Origin: Pelagibius sp.
GTDB lineage: Bacteria; Pseudomonadota; Alphaproteobacteria; Kiloniellales; Kiloniellaceae
Reading direction: 5' to 3'
DNA length: 64,000 nt
Assembly (NCBI GenBank): GCA_028280305.1
Contig: JANQMC010000146.1
Span: forward strand, 22,390-86,389
Shown here in pieces: positions 28,953 to 39,142 of this stretch (position 1 is its first letter; each line of letters begins with the position of its first letter). The notes under the pieces were generated by a model. That model searched no databases. It had not been told where the DNA came from and worked only from the letters and a program-made list of their open reading frames with translations. A program made the position numbers and the translations under genes.

Positions 28953-30202
28953 GCGTGGCTGATCGAGTCCTGGAACACAAAGCTGCCGACGCGACAGCCG
29001 CCGAATGCGTTGCCTTCGTTGGCGACAATCAAACGCACTCCGTTGTCGACTCAGTCCTCCGCGAGTACTTCGCCGAACCTTTGCTGAAGGACGGCGGCCC
29101 AAATCAGGCGATCGAGTTCCTGAGCGCCTCGGTACCGCCTTCGGTCTTGATCGTCGATGTCTCCGAGGCCACCTCCCCGCAGACCGCGATGCTGTCGCTT
29201 CGTGCAGCCACACCTGAGATCACCAAGATTATCGGCATCGGCTCAGTGAATGACATCGCTGTCTATCGGGAAATCGTCGAGTCCGGCGCTACCGATTACC
29301 TGGTGAAGCCAGTGACCGAAAAAGCGCTGGTTTCAGCCCTGAACCGGACCGAAGAAAGCAACGAGCCGGTGGTTCCGGAGGTTGCGCAGGAAGAAAAAGC
29401 GCGGATCGCCGTGATCGGCTCTCGCGGCGGCGTCGGCGCCAGTACTCTGGCTGTAAACCTCGCTTGGATCCTCGCTGAAGAACGAAAGCACAAAACAACC
29501 CTGGTGGACCTTGATCTGGAGTTCGGCACCGTCGCTCTGTCGCTCGACATCGAACCGACACGCGGCCTCCGCGAGGCGCTGGAGAATCCTGCCCGCGTCG
29601 ATGGTCTCTTTATCTCAAGTGCCACCGCCAAACTGACGCCGAACTTCGCCATTATGGCGACCGAGGAGAACCTGACCTCGGAGATCAACTACAATCCGAA
29701 CGCCGTCGACGCGCTCTTCGAGGCCCTGGGACGCACCAACGACGCCATCGTCATCGATGTTCCGCGCGCCGCCTATGCAGTACGGCGGCGCGTCTTCGAA
29801 GTGGCCACCGAAATCCTGCTGGTGACAGAACTGAGCCTCTGCGGCCTGCGTGACAGCTTGCGGCTTCTCGCAGGCATCAGAGAGGTTGCCCCCGAGACGC
29901 CGGTCCGGATCATCGCCAACCGTGCGCTCAACACCAAGCAGGCCATGGAGTTGCGCGACTTCCAACGCGCCCTGGAACACAAGGTTGACCTGCTGCTGCC
30001 TGATGAGCCCAAGGTGTTCAACGCCTCGGCCAATACGGGCAAACCCCTCGCCCAGTCCCACGCCAAAGCCAAGGTCTGCAAGGTTATCCGTAAGCTCGCG
30101 CGCGACATCAAGCTGCCGGAGCCGCAGGAGAAGAAGCCGGCAAAGGGCAAAAAGAAGGCGGCCAAGAAGAAGGGGCTTTTCGGCCTCTTTCGCAAGGGCT
30201 GA
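28949..30202 (+). CDS. cpaE: Pilus localisation ATPase-like protein CpaE/TadZ
   Basis: A 417-residue cytosolic protein. Residues 20-130 are a receiver-like domain without an evident phosphorylation site, and residues 150-390 are a MinD/ParA-type domain. The deviant Walker A is GSRGGVGASTLAVN: the usual second Lys is Ala, as in many TadZ proteins, so ATP hydrolysis may be weak. DLDLEFGTVALSLD is the switch region. The last 25 residues are strongly Lys-rich, which suggests membrane or nucleic-acid contact. TadZ proteins place the pilus machine at the pole. Confidence 0.93.
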   Translation: MSVADRVLEHKAADATAAECVAFVGDNQTHSVVDSVLREYFAEPLLKDGGPNQAIEFLSASVPPSVLIVDVSEATSPQTAMLSLRAATPEITKIIGIGSVNDIAVYREIVESGATDYLVKPVTEKALVSALNRTEESNEPVVPEVAQEEKARIAVIGSRGGVGASTLAVNLAWILAEERKHKTTLVDLDLEFGTVALSLDIEPTRGLREALENPARVDGLFISSATAKLTPNFAIMATEENLTSEINYNPNAVDALFEALGRTNDAIVIDVPRAAYAVRRRVFEVATEILLVTELSLCGLRDSLRLLAGIREVAPETPVRIIANRALNTKQAMELRDFQRALEHKVDLLLPDEPKVFNASANTGKPLAQSHAKAKVCKVIRKLARDIKLPEPQEKKPAKGKKKAAKKKGLFGLFRKG

Positions 30203-30208
30203 TACCTC

Positions 30209-31846
30209 ATGTCGGGGGCCGTCAACAACGACCAGTCGAGCAGCGCTTCCACGAACGGTGTCGAGGATGCAAATCTCGATGCCGTGCGCCGTCAGCTCCA
30301 ACCCGCTGTTCTCTCGCTGTTCGGCGATGATGACGTTTCTAACATCCCACGCCCTGAACTGGCCCTGCGGATCGGGAACCTGCTCTCAAATGCCGTAGAG
30401 CAAAGCGGCACCAAGCTGACCCTCTTGCAGCGCCGAAAACTTGTCTCGGCCCTCATCGACTGGTTGCTTCAATGCGAAGCCATGCAGCCCGAAGAGCGCA
30501 ATGAAATCCTGGAGCAGTTGCCGGATCCGCAAAGCGGCTCGATCAGCCCGCCGGAGGGTCACCCCAAGGGCAAAGCGACCTCGCACACACCAATCATTGA
30601 GGCGGCCCGAAACAAGGTCCATCCGCTGGTCATGGAGCGTCTGGACGTTTCCGCGGCTTCACAGCTGCCGCGCGAAGACCTGACACGGCAGATCGGCGAG
30701 ATCGTGCGCGAAATCGTGCTCGATGAGAAGCTGAACCTCAATTCGCCGGAGCAGCAGTCCATCGTCGATCTCATGCTCGACGACATGTTGGGCCTTGGTC
30801 CTCTCGAGCCGTTGCTGGCCGATGAGTCGATTACCGACATCATGGTCAACGGTCCGCACCAGGTCTATATCGAGCGCCGCGGCAAACTGGAGCTTGCCGA
30901 TGTGCGCTTCCAGAACGACGAACACGTCTTGAACATCGCCCGGCGGATCGTTTCGCAGATCGGCCGCCGTGTCGACGAAACGACACCCTTGGTCGACGCC
31001 CGCCTGCTCGACGGCAGCCGCGTCAATATCATCATTCCGCCGCTTGCCATCGACGGCCCTTCGATCTCGATTCGGAAGTTCTCCAAAAAAGGCATCACCC
31101 TCGACGTGATGCAGCGGCAAAACAATATCTCGGCCGCCATGGCCACGGTGTTGAAGATCGCCTCGCGCAGTCAGCTCAACATCCTGATATCCGGCGGCAC
31201 GGGTTCCGGCAAGACGACACTGCTGAACGCCATGTCACAGTTGATTGACCCTGGTGAGCGTATCGTGACCATTGAGGACGCTGCCGAACTGCAATTGCAG
31301 CAACCTCACGTCGTCCGGCTGGAGACAAGACCGCCCAACTTGGAGGGCAGCGGCGAGATCACTATGCGTGATCTTGTAAAAAACGCCCTGCGTATGCGCC
31401 CCGACCGTATCATCCTGGGTGAGGTCCGCGGTTCCGAAGCTGTCGACATGCTTCAGGCCATGAACACCGGCCATGACGGCTCGCTCGGCACCATCCATGC
31501 CAACCGTCCAAGAGAGGCGCTCACACGCCTTGAAAACATGATCGGCATGGCCGGCATCAACCTTCCGGCTCGCGCCGTACGCACGCAGATCGCTTCTGCC
31601 CTGGACATGATCGTGCAGGTTTCGCGGATGCGCGACGGCATGCGGCGTATCACCCACGTGGAGGAAATCGTCGGCATGGAGGGTGAAATCATCACCACCC
31701 AAAATCTCTTCACCTACGAGTTCCAGGGCGAAGGCAAAGACGGCTTGCTGCTCGGCAATTTCAAGTCATCCGGCCTGCGTCCGCACTTCGGGCCTCGCGC
31801 TGCCTATTTCGGGTTGGACAAGCCGCTGCTGGAAGCGATGGGATGA
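30209..31846 (+). CDS. cpaF: Pilus assembly secretion ATPase CpaF/TadA
   Basis: A 545-residue hexameric ATPase that powers Flp pilus extension (and retraction in some species). The N-terminal 125 residues are variable and acidic. The core has Walker [15 protein letters not shown], the Asp box region [21 protein letters not shown], Walker [16 protein letters not shown] and the His box [12 protein letters not shown]. It overlaps tadB by four bases. Confidence 0.96.
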   Translation: MSGAVNNDQSSSASTNGVEDANLDAVRRQLQPAVLSLFGDDDVSNIPRPELALRIGNLLSNAVEQSGTKLTLLQRRKLVSALIDWLLQCEAMQPEERNEILEQLPDPQSGSISPPEGHPKGKATSHTPIIEAARNKVHPLVMERLDVSAASQLPREDLTRQIGEIVREIVLDEKLNLNSPEQQSIVDLMLDDMLGLGPLEPLLADESITDIMVNGPHQVYIERRGKLELADVRFQNDEHVLNIARRIVSQIGRRVDETTPLVDARLLDGSRVNIIIPPLAIDGPSISIRKFSKKGITLDVMQRQNNISAAMATVLKIASRSQLNILISGGTGSGKTTLLNAMSQLIDPGERIVTIEDAAELQLQQPHVVRLETRPPNLEGSGEITMRDLVKNALRMRPDRIILGEVRGSEAVDMLQAMNTGHDGSLGTIHANRPREALTRLENMIGMAGINLPARAVRTQIASALDMIVQVSRMRDGMRRITHVEEIVGMEGEIITTQNLFTYEFQGEGKDGLLLGNFKSSGLRPHFGPRAAYFGLDKPLLEAMG

Positions 31847-32850
31847 TTATCGAGTTGCCATTCGGCCTCGGCACCATCTCGGCCGAGCTGCTGCTCCTCA
31901 TCCTCCCGAGCTTGCTGATGCTGATTATCCTGCTTCTGATTTTTGGCGGCGACGGCTCGGCAAAGCAGGTCAAGAGGCGTGTCGAGAGAATCAAAACATC
32001 AAATACCAGGGCGGCGACACCGGAATCGGTCTCAATCCGGCGCTCTGACACCGACAGCAGCATCGCGGTCGTGGACAGCCTTATCAAGCGCCTGATGCCA
32101 CGGCCGGAAAGACTGCGTCTGCGCCTTCAGAGTGCTGGTTTTTCGGGTTCCCTTGGCCGCTATCTGATGATCGGATTGGTGCTGGGATTGATCACGACCG
32201 GCGGCCTACAGTTCCTCAGTTTCATGCCCCTGGTCGTCGCAATTCTGTTCGGTGTCTTCGCCGCGATTATGCTGCCGCATGCCGGCCTCAGCTTTCTTAT
32301 CGCCCGCCGCAGAAACAAGTTCATCGCCCGCTTCTCTGACGCCATCGATCTGATGGTGCGCGGTCTTCGGTCAGGTCTTCCGATCACTGAATCAATCAAA
32401 ACCGCCGGCGACGAGATTGTCGACCCGGTCGGGACAGAGCTGACACGCATTACCGATTCCGTCCGCCTCGGCGAGTCACTGGAAGACGCCCTTTGGGACG
32501 CTTCCAAACGTCTCGATATCCAGGAATTCAACTTTTTTACGGTCGCCCTCGCCATTCAGTCGGAGACCGGCGGCAATCTCGCCGAGACTCTCGCGAACCT
32601 TTCGGACGTTTTGCGCCGCCGCCGCCAGTTGAAGCTGAAAATCAAGGCCCTTTCTTCGGAGGCCAAGGCCAGCGCCTACATTATCGGCTCCCTGCCGTTC
32701 ATCATGGCGCTGCTGATTTTCCTGGTCAATGCGGGTTACATCATGGAGCTCTTCGAAGACCCCCGCGGACTCTTCATGGTCTTCCTTGGTTTCCTCAGCT
32801 TTGCCGTCGGTATCGGGGTCATGTATCGCATGGTTAAGTTCGAGATATGA
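31843..32850 (+). CDS. tadB: Inner-membrane platform protein TadB
   Basis: A 335-residue membrane protein with an N-terminal helix pair, a cytoplasmic type II secretion F domain (about 170-300; RFSDAIDLMVRGLRSGLPI, FNFFTVALAIQSETGGNLAETL) and C-terminal helices. It forms the membrane platform with TadC. Four-base overlaps link it to both neighbours, indicating coupled translation. Confidence 0.94.
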   Translation: MIIELPFGLGTISAELLLLILPSLLMLIILLLIFGGDGSAKQVKRRVERIKTSNTRAATPESVSIRRSDTDSSIAVVDSLIKRLMPRPERLRLRLQSAGFSGSLGRYLMIGLVLGLITTGGLQFLSFMPLVVAILFGVFAAIMLPHAGLSFLIARRRNKFIARFSDAIDLMVRGLRSGLPITESIKTAGDEIVDPVGTELTRITDSVRLGESLEDALWDASKRLDIQEFNFFTVALAIQSETGGNLAETLANLSDVLRRRRQLKLKIKALSSEAKASAYIIGSLPFIMALLIFLVNAGYIMELFEDPRGLFMVFLGFLSFAVGIGVMYRMVKFEI

Positions 32851-33821
32851 CACTGGAAGATCTCATCCCACCCGGCATGTCCATCGAAGACCTGCTGGTC
32901 CTGATGTCCGGATTTTCGGTCCTGGTCAGCGTCGTCGCTGTCTGGTTTGCCTTGCTGCATCGCGATGTCTCCGGCAAGCGTGCCGACATGATTGCCGCCC
33001 AGCGCCGCGATCTGCGCGCCGGCATGATGACGCCACGCCGGCGCGACGCGCAGTTACAAAGCCTGACCATGATGCACAAGGTGGTCGACAAGCTTAAGCT
33101 GCTGCGGAGCACCCAGGCAAAAAAGGTCAGCGCCAAGCTGATGCAGGCGGGCTGGCGCAGCAAAGATGCCGTGGTGCGTTTCTTTTTCTTCAAGCTTGCG
33201 CTGCCCTTTGCGTTCGGCGGTGTTGCCACCTTCTTGCTCTATGGCCTCGAAGCCTACAATCTGGGGCCGGCCGGTCGTGCCGCAGCAGCGCTGGGCGCAG
33301 TGGTTGCCGGTGCCTACCTGCCGGACATCATCGTAAAGAACGCCGCCGACAAGCGGCGCGCTGCGATCCAAAAGTCTCTGCCGGACGCCCTGGACCTCAT
33401 GGTGATCTGCTCAGAAGCAGGCCTCAGTCTCGACGCAACGCTGACTCGTGTTTCTCAGGAAATGGAGAAGACGGCGCCGGAATTGTCTGACGAGTTCAGC
33501 CTTACCGGCTTGGAGCTCGGCTTTCTGCCTGACCGGCGGGTCGCGCTCCAGAATCTCGCGGACAGGACAGACCTGATAGTGATCCGCGGCGTGGTCGGAA
33601 CCCTGTTACAGGCGGAACGCTACGGCACCCCGCTTGCCCACTCGCTGCGGGTTCTATCAGCCGAATCGCGCGAAGAACGGGCGATGAAGGCAGAAGAAAA
33701 GGCTGCCCGGCTGCCCGCGCTTCTGACGGTGCCGATGATCATCTTCATCCTGCCGCCGCTTTTCATAGTCCTGATCGGGCCGGCGATCCTACGCACGATT
33801 GACGCTCTCAGCGGTATGTAG
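32847..33821 (+). CDS. tadC: Inner-membrane platform protein TadC
   Basis: A 324-residue membrane protein with the same F-domain architecture as TadB (LPDALDLMVICSEAGLSLDATL, GTPLAHSLRVLSAESREER). It is the last gene of the pilus cluster here; tadD, tadE and tadG homologs are not in the window. It is convergent with the cardiolipin synthase gene, with a 26-bp gap and no visible terminator. Confidence 0.94.
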   Translation: MTLEDLIPPGMSIEDLLVLMSGFSVLVSVVAVWFALLHRDVSGKRADMIAAQRRDLRAGMMTPRRRDAQLQSLTMMHKVVDKLKLLRSTQAKKVSAKLMQAGWRSKDAVVRFFFFKLALPFAFGGVATFLLYGLEAYNLGPAGRAAAALGAVVAGAYLPDIIVKNAADKRRAAIQKSLPDALDLMVICSEAGLSLDATLTRVSQEMEKTAPELSDEFSLTGLELGFLPDRRVALQNLADRTDLIVIRGVVGTLLQAERYGTPLAHSLRVLSAESREERAMKAEEKAARLPALLTVPMIIFILPPLFIVLIGPAILRTIDALSGM

Positions 33822-33847
33822 GTTTCCGCGGGCCCTTCCCGTAGTCC

Positions 33848-35293
33848 TCAAAGAATCGGCGCGAACAATCGTGAGAACCTGACGCCGAAGCGAAACCACA
33901 CAGACTTGTCGTCGAGTTCACCCGCAACCACCTTGCGACTGGCAGAGAAATCATCGCGGAGCATGGTTTCGACCAATCCGGCAAAGCGCCGGTCCCAAAC
34001 CACCGTCGAAATCTCAAAGTTCAACCGAAACGAACGGTTATCCAGGTTGGCGGTTCCGATGCTGGCCAGGGTGTCGTCCACCAGCAGAACTTTCTGATGC
34101 AGGAAACCAGCTTCATAACGGTAGATCTCTATTCCTGCCCGCTCCGCCATCGGATAGTAGGCATAACTCGCCCAATCCATCAGCACGTGATCGGCTTGCA
34201 GCGGCAGCAGAATACGCACCTCGACGCCGCGCAGTGACGCCAGTTGCAGTGCGGAAACGATCTGCTCGTCCGGCACGAAGTAAGGACTGGCAATCCAGAT
34301 GCGCGTTTTCGCGGTTCGAATCACTTCCAACAGGAAGAGTTCACAGCTGTCCCAATGGTCAGCCGGACCGGTAGGCAGAACCAGCGCCGCTGCGCCTCCT
34401 GAGCCCGGCCGAGGGTCCCACAGCAGTTCCGGCACCTCCCGGGCGGCCCAGTACCAGTCCTCGACAAAGGCAAGCTGGACGGCCTGCACAGCAGGGCCGC
34501 TCAGACGCACATGCGTGTCGCGCCAAGCACCGAATGGACCACTCCTGCCCAGGTACTCGTCACCATAGTTCAAACCGCCCACAAAGGCTCTACTGCCGTC
34601 GACAACCAAGGACTTACGATGATTGCGGAAGTTCAACTGGAACCGATTGACGGGTCCCCGGACAGTTGAAAAAGCGCGAACCTTCACGCCACCGGCGATC
34701 AGTTCCGCCCCAAAGTTCGCGGGCAACCCATAGCTGCCAATTTCATCGTAGAGAAGGTGGACCGCGATCCCGCGGCGAGCCGTGCGCAGCAAACGAGCCT
34801 TCAGGTCGCGTCCAAGATCATCATCGCGGATCAGGTAGGATTGCAGGAGGACGTAGCGCTGGGCCGCATCTATGGCGTCGAACATCGCCCCATAGGCGGC
34901 GGAGCCGTCCTGTAGAACTTCGATCTCGTTGCCGCTGGTAAACGGCATTCCAGCCAGACGTTCCAGGACCCGCAGACTGCAGCCCTCCGGCGTCTGGAAG
35001 CGGGTGTCCGGACGTTTCAGACGGTCCCGCAAATCGGCCGCAATATGGTGGATCTTCAGGTCACCGCTTCGCCGCGCAGCGACGTAACCGTAGAACTTGC
35101 CGCGGCCGAAGATCCAGTAAAGCGGAAGCGCCAGATAGGGAAAGGTCACGAGCGAGATGGCCCAGGCAACAGCCCCCTGGGCGGTTCGGGTACGCACGAT
35201 AGCGTGAAAGGCCGAAAGAATGCCGGAGAGATGAATTACCGCGGCCACAAAGCCCAGAAAGGGCCAAAGACTCTCTATTGAAACAGAATGCAA
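33848..35293 (-). CDS. cls: Cardiolipin synthase (PLD superfamily)
   Basis: A 481-residue membrane enzyme that condenses two phosphatidylglycerol molecules to cardiolipin. Two N-terminal helices (residues 5-65, with LPLYWIFGRGKF) precede two PLD domains, whose HxK motifs are FRNHRKSLVVDGSRAFVGG and FLHQKVLLVDDTLASIGTAN. The start is TTG at 35293 with AGGA about eight bases upstream. It lies downstream of the hybrid kinase gene on the same strand, with a 90-bp gap. Confidence 0.93.
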   Translation of the reverse strand: MHSVSIESLWPFLGFVAAVIHLSGILSAFHAIVRTRTAQGAVAWAISLVTFPYLALPLYWIFGRGKFYGYVAARRSGDLKIHHIAADLRDRLKRPDTRFQTPEGCSLRVLERLAGMPFTSGNEIEVLQDGSAAYGAMFDAIDAAQRYVLLQSYLIRDDDLGRDLKARLLRTARRGIAVHLLYDEIGSYGLPANFGAELIAGGVKVRAFSTVRGPVNRFQLNFRNHRKSLVVDGSRAFVGGLNYGDEYLGRSGPFGAWRDTHVRLSGPAVQAVQLAFVEDWYWAAREVPELLWDPRPGSGGAAALVLPTGPADHWDSCELFLLEVIRTAKTRIWIASPYFVPDEQIVSALQLASLRGVEVRILLPLQADHVLMDWASYAYYPMAERAGIEIYRYEAGFLHQKVLLVDDTLASIGTANLDNRSFRLNFEISTVVWDRRFAGLVETMLRDDFSASRKVVAGELDDKSVWFRFGVRFSRLFAPIL

Positions 35294-35383
35294 AAGGCTT
35301 CCTGAAACCTCTCCGCGATGGTCGGACCAAGCCCCGCCAGAGTGATATCACCCGCCAGAATCCGCAAGGGCCAACGGGAGGAC

Positions 35384-38300
35384 TCAGTCAGCGCCTTTCA
35401 ACAGACCGGCCAGGCTGGCTTGCAGATGCTCGGATCGGACCGGTTTGCGCAGCGAACGAAAGCCCTCGGCCGCAATCTCGCCGCGCGGCCCGCGGCCCTG
35501 GTCGGCGGTCACGATCAACACCGGAACTTCACGCCCGGAGGCAGCGCGCAACAGCTTTGCCGCTTCGACTCCATTCACATTCTTCGGTAAGCGGTAGTCC
35601 GCCACGATCACATCGACGGGACCCCAATCCGAGGAAACGAGGTCGAGAGCCTCCTCGTAGTCCGAGGCAACGCGGACGCTGCACCCCCATATCCCGAGTG
35701 TCAGCGACATGGCCTTCTGGCTCTGGACATCGTCTTCCACAACCAAAACCTTCAAACCCTCAGCGGCGAACTCGTCCTTCGCCTTCTCGGCAACGGCCTC
35801 ATCTTCGGTAAGGTTGGCCAACGGAACCTCGACCGCAAAAACGCTGCCTTTACCCGGCATGGAATCCAGAAGGATCTCATGGTCGAGGATTCCGGCCAGA
35901 CGACGGACGATCGATAGACCGAGACCGACCCCTTTCCGACGATCACGGGCCGCGTTATCAAGCTGGTGAAATTCCTCGAATATCGTGGCTCTTTCGGTTT
36001 CCGGAATCCCCGGGCCGGTGTCCCAAACCTCAATCCGCAGACGGTCGCCTCTGTGCCGACAGCCGAGCAGAACTTTACCGCTTTCCGTATAACGAACGGC
36101 GTTCGACAGTAGATTGCTAAGGATCCTCTCCAAGAGAACGGGGTCGCTGTGAACTGCCAGGCCGCAAGGGACGGTTCGCAGGGCCAGGCCCCGCTTGCTG
36201 GCCTGCTGCCCGTAGACCCGCAGCAGGCCGTCCAGAATCTTCTGGACGGGAACGGCCTCGATCCGCGCTTCCAGCTGACCGGTCTCCAGCTCGGAGATAT
36301 CCAATAGAGCATTCAGCAGACGACCCGCCGCCTCCGAGGCTTCGCGGATATCGGCCACCAGTTCGTGAGCTTCATCGTCCTCGACCGTCGCCTCCAACAC
36401 GGCAACGAACAGTTCGATCGCATGCAGCGGTTGGCGCAGGTCGTGACTGGCCGCTGCCAGAAACCGGGTCTTTGCGTCATTGGCACGTTCCGCCGCCGCA
36501 CGCGCGCCTTGCAGTTCCGTGACATCCGAAACGACAGTGGTGATCCCACCCTCGTGCGTTCGTCTCTCGGTGATCAGCAGGGACCGTCCGTCGGCCCAGT
36601 CTTGTTCGATGAAACTCTCGGCCGCCTGATGCCTGGCCAAACGGCGCTGAATCCAGGCCTCGGCAGCTTCCTCGTCTTCCAGACCGGGGACGTAACGATT
36701 GGCGACATTCTGCCTTACGATCTCTTCGAACTTAACGCCCGGTACGATGTAGTGGCTCTTTTCCTTCGAGACTTCGCGGTAGGTCTGATTACTCAGAACC
36801 AAACGATCATCGGAATCAAACAGAGCAAAGCCCTCTGACAGACTCTCGATCGCATCGATCAGCCGTGCCTCCGCAGCTTCCGCGCGTCGCCGTGCCTCAA
36901 CCTCGGCGGTCTCATCTTCGGCCACGCCCCGGTACCCGGCAAACCGCCCTGTGCGGTCGTAATAGGGCTTGCCGTTGATACGCCAGGAGTAGCGCCGTCC
37001 ACCACCATCGCAATAGGAAGCGCGAAGATCGCGGATCGGCCGCCTTGCCTCGAAATCCTCGCGGTACGCGCGCCAATAGGGATCGTTCTCAACGTCGGCG
37101 GAGAACAGATCCCATAGCGTCCGGCCAATCGCCTCCTGCGCGGCGGGCCTGGAACGGCCGCTCGCAGTCTGCACATCCAAGTAGGAGGAAAAGCGCAGCC
37201 CCTCGTCCATCTCCCAGAATCCGCCGGGACCGGACTGGGCGAAGTCCTTGAAGCGCTGCTCACTTTCCTTCAGGGCGTCTTCCGCCAGCACCCGGTCGGT
37301 GATGTCGAGGCGAATGCCGATGAAGCCGCCGGACTCGACCGGATGGTTGCGGGCCTCGATCCAACGCCCTTCGCTCGTCTTGGTGCGAAAGGTCGGATGC
37401 TCCTTGACATAGTCAGAAGGCTGCAGCCGCTGCATCGACATCTCGCCCGATGCCACGACAGCGAACTGATCACGGTCGAAGGCCAGCTTCATCAGATCGT
37501 TATAGGCCGCCCCGGGGCGTAGATCGCTGGCCAGCCGCGGATAGAGTTCGCGGTACTTTCGATTGCAGAGAATCAGTTTGCCTTCGTTGTCGAACCACAC
37601 GAAGCCGTCGGTCATGCTTTCGATCGCTTCAGACAACAGCGCGCGGGTACGGGCGGCCTCCATTTCACTCTGGAACAAGGCCCGCTCGGTGCGCTTGCGC
37701 TCCGTGATGTCGCTGCCCAGGGAACCAAGCCCGATGACCTGCCCGTCGGCACCGATCCGCGGAAACTTGATAGTCAGAATGGCTCGTTTCTGACCGTCGC
37801 GTTGAAAGGTCTCTTCCTGAATCAAGATGCGTCCGCTTCTCAGAACCTCCTGATCGGCCCGGGAGGTTCGACTGGACCATTCCACGTTCGACGAAATCTC
37901 CTCAGGCAGGCGACCGTACATTTCCTGTGCCGTCAGGCCGTGGACCTCTCGAAGCTGACGGCTCACAGCGACATAGCGGCCTTCGGCGTCCTTCAGGTTC
38001 ATGTAGAGCGGCGCGTGCTCAAAAATCATCCGCAGGCACTCTTCGCTTTCGCGCAAGGCCTGTTCAAGCTTGCGGCGCTGCGTGACGTCGGAGCACATCA
38101 CCCCGACCCCTCGGAGGGAGCCGTCCGGATCGAGGATCGGGAACTTGACCGTGATCGCTTCCATCGGCCCCCGCGGCAAGGGGATGTGTTCCTCAAACAC
38201 CACCGGCTTTCTGGTCTCGATAACCTGAAGATCTACCTGCCGACTGCGCGATGCCCACTCCTCTGACAGCCCGATGTCCGACGCCAGCTTGCCGGCAGTG

Positions 38301-38857
38301 GTGTCCATCGCCACCGAGTAGATCTCGGAAAAGCGGCGGTTGGTCCGAACATAGCGACCTTCCGCATCCTTGATGCAGATGTCCATGGGCGAGTAATCGA
38401 GGATTGCCGAGAGTTGCGCTTCTTTCTCGTCCAACTCTGCGCGCAAAGCAGCGCCGTCCTCGACCGGCGTCAGCGTAACGGTCCAGCAGTTACCGCCGTC
38501 CGCCGCCATATCCAGAGGAGCCCAGCTGCAACGGACCGATGCTTGCGCCAACGCGGTACCCGCGGCGGCCAGTGTTTCGTCGAAAGGCGCGCCCTCGGCC
38601 AATCGGCAGCCGGGTGGTGCATCACCGGGGCCCTTGCCCAAGACTTCGGAGAGAAAAGCAGGCGCAGCGCCTGAGGGGGTGATCCCCAACAGCTCAGCAA
38701 AGGCGGCATTGCCGTAAATCAGCGCCGGCTCCTTGCCGTCGCCGGCATAGAGCGCCACGGCCACGGCAACGGGAAGCCGTTCCAGAATCTGCTCGGCCAA
38801 AGCCGCCAGTCCCCAGTCGTCCGTTGCTTGGCTCCGAGTGCTCAGACGCATGTTCAT
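35384..38857 (-). CDS. Six-PAS hybrid histidine kinase
   Basis: A 1157-residue cytosolic sensor kinase without transmembrane helices. About six PAS-type domains lie between residues 18 and 785 (segments starting near LERLPVAVAVAL, LSAILDYSPMDICIKD, LRMIFEHAPLYMNLKD, LSEAIESMTDGFVWFD, FKDFAQSGPGGFWEMD, LIDAIESLSEGFALFD). Then come the phosphoacceptor FLAAASHDLRQPLHAIELF, the ATPase boxes ILSNLLSNAVRYT, WDTGPGIPE and GVGLGLSIVRRLAG, and a C-terminal receiver with the acceptor Asp in VDVIVADYRLP. The SHDLRQPLHA form belongs to the NahK/ErcS-like group. No response regulator is adjacent. A CtrA box lies in its upstream region. Confidence 0.93.
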   Translation of the reverse strand: MNMRLSTRSQATDDWGLAALAEQILERLPVAVAVALYAGDGKEPALIYGNAAFAELLGITPSGAAPAFLSEVLGKGPGDAPPGCRLAEGAPFDETLAAAGTALAQASVRCSWAPLDMAADGGNCWTVTLTPVEDGAALRAELDEKEAQLSAILDYSPMDICIKDAEGRYVRTNRRFSEIYSVAMDTTAGKLASDIGLSEEWASRSRQVDLQVIETRKPVVFEEHIPLPRGPMEAITVKFPILDPDGSLRGVGVMCSDVTQRRKLEQALRESEECLRMIFEHAPLYMNLKDAEGRYVAVSRQLREVHGLTAQEMYGRLPEEISSNVEWSSRTSRADQEVLRSGRILIQEETFQRDGQKRAILTIKFPRIGADGQVIGLGSLGSDITERKRTERALFQSEMEAARTRALLSEAIESMTDGFVWFDNEGKLILCNRKYRELYPRLASDLRPGAAYNDLMKLAFDRDQFAVVASGEMSMQRLQPSDYVKEHPTFRTKTSEGRWIEARNHPVESGGFIGIRLDITDRVLAEDALKESEQRFKDFAQSGPGGFWEMDEGLRFSSYLDVQTASGRSRPAAQEAIGRTLWDLFSADVENDPYWRAYREDFEARRPIRDLRASYCDGGGRRYSWRINGKPYYDRTGRFAGYRGVAEDETAEVEARRRAEAAEARLIDAIESLSEGFALFDSDDRLVLSNQTYREVSKEKSHYIVPGVKFEEIVRQNVANRYVPGLEDEEAAEAWIQRRLARHQAAESFIEQDWADGRSLLITERRTHEGGITTVVSDVTELQGARAAAERANDAKTRFLAAASHDLRQPLHAIELFVAVLEATVEDDEAHELVADIREASEAAGRLLNALLDISELETGQLEARIEAVPVQKILDGLLRVYGQQASKRGLALRTVPCGLAVHSDPVLLERILSNLLSNAVRYTESGKVLLGCRHRGDRLRIEVWDTGPGIPETERATIFEEFHQLDNAARDRRKGVGLGLSIVRRLAGILDHEILLDSMPGKGSVFAVEVPLANLTEDEAVAEKAKDEFAAEGLKVLVVEDDVQSQKAMSLTLGIWGCSVRVASDYEEALDLVSSDWGPVDVIVADYRLPKNVNGVEAAKLLRAASGREVPVLIVTADQGRGPRGEIAAEGFRSLRKPVRSEHLQASLAGLLKGAD

Positions 38858-39027
38858 CTATTGCCGGGCATCAGCCCAATTCCAAGTGTTTTGCTGCAGT
38901 CACCAAGAGCTCAGCCGGCAATCGCTAATCTCCTCGTTCAGATCCGCTGCCGTTCTCTCGCATTTACCCGGTTTCTCAAAGCTTCACAGGATTTCTGAAC
39001 AACCAACCGGGAAATAGCAGTTCTGAC

Positions 39028-39043
39028 TTAAGTAAACATTAAC
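39028..39043. promoter_or_regulatory. Perfect CtrA-type box in a divergent promoter region
   Basis: TTAA, seven bases, then TTAAC, an exact consensus match. It lies in the 285-bp space between the minus-strand hybrid kinase (start 38857) and the plus-strand small protein (start near 39143), so it could control either or both. Confidence 0.6.
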
Positions 39044-39142
39044 CATATACGCGAAAGAGGGTATGCGTCATTTAACGAATGCTCAAGAGGTCCTGGGACA
39101 TCATCAAGAAGGTCGATGATATCAAGGATGGGGCGAATTTCC

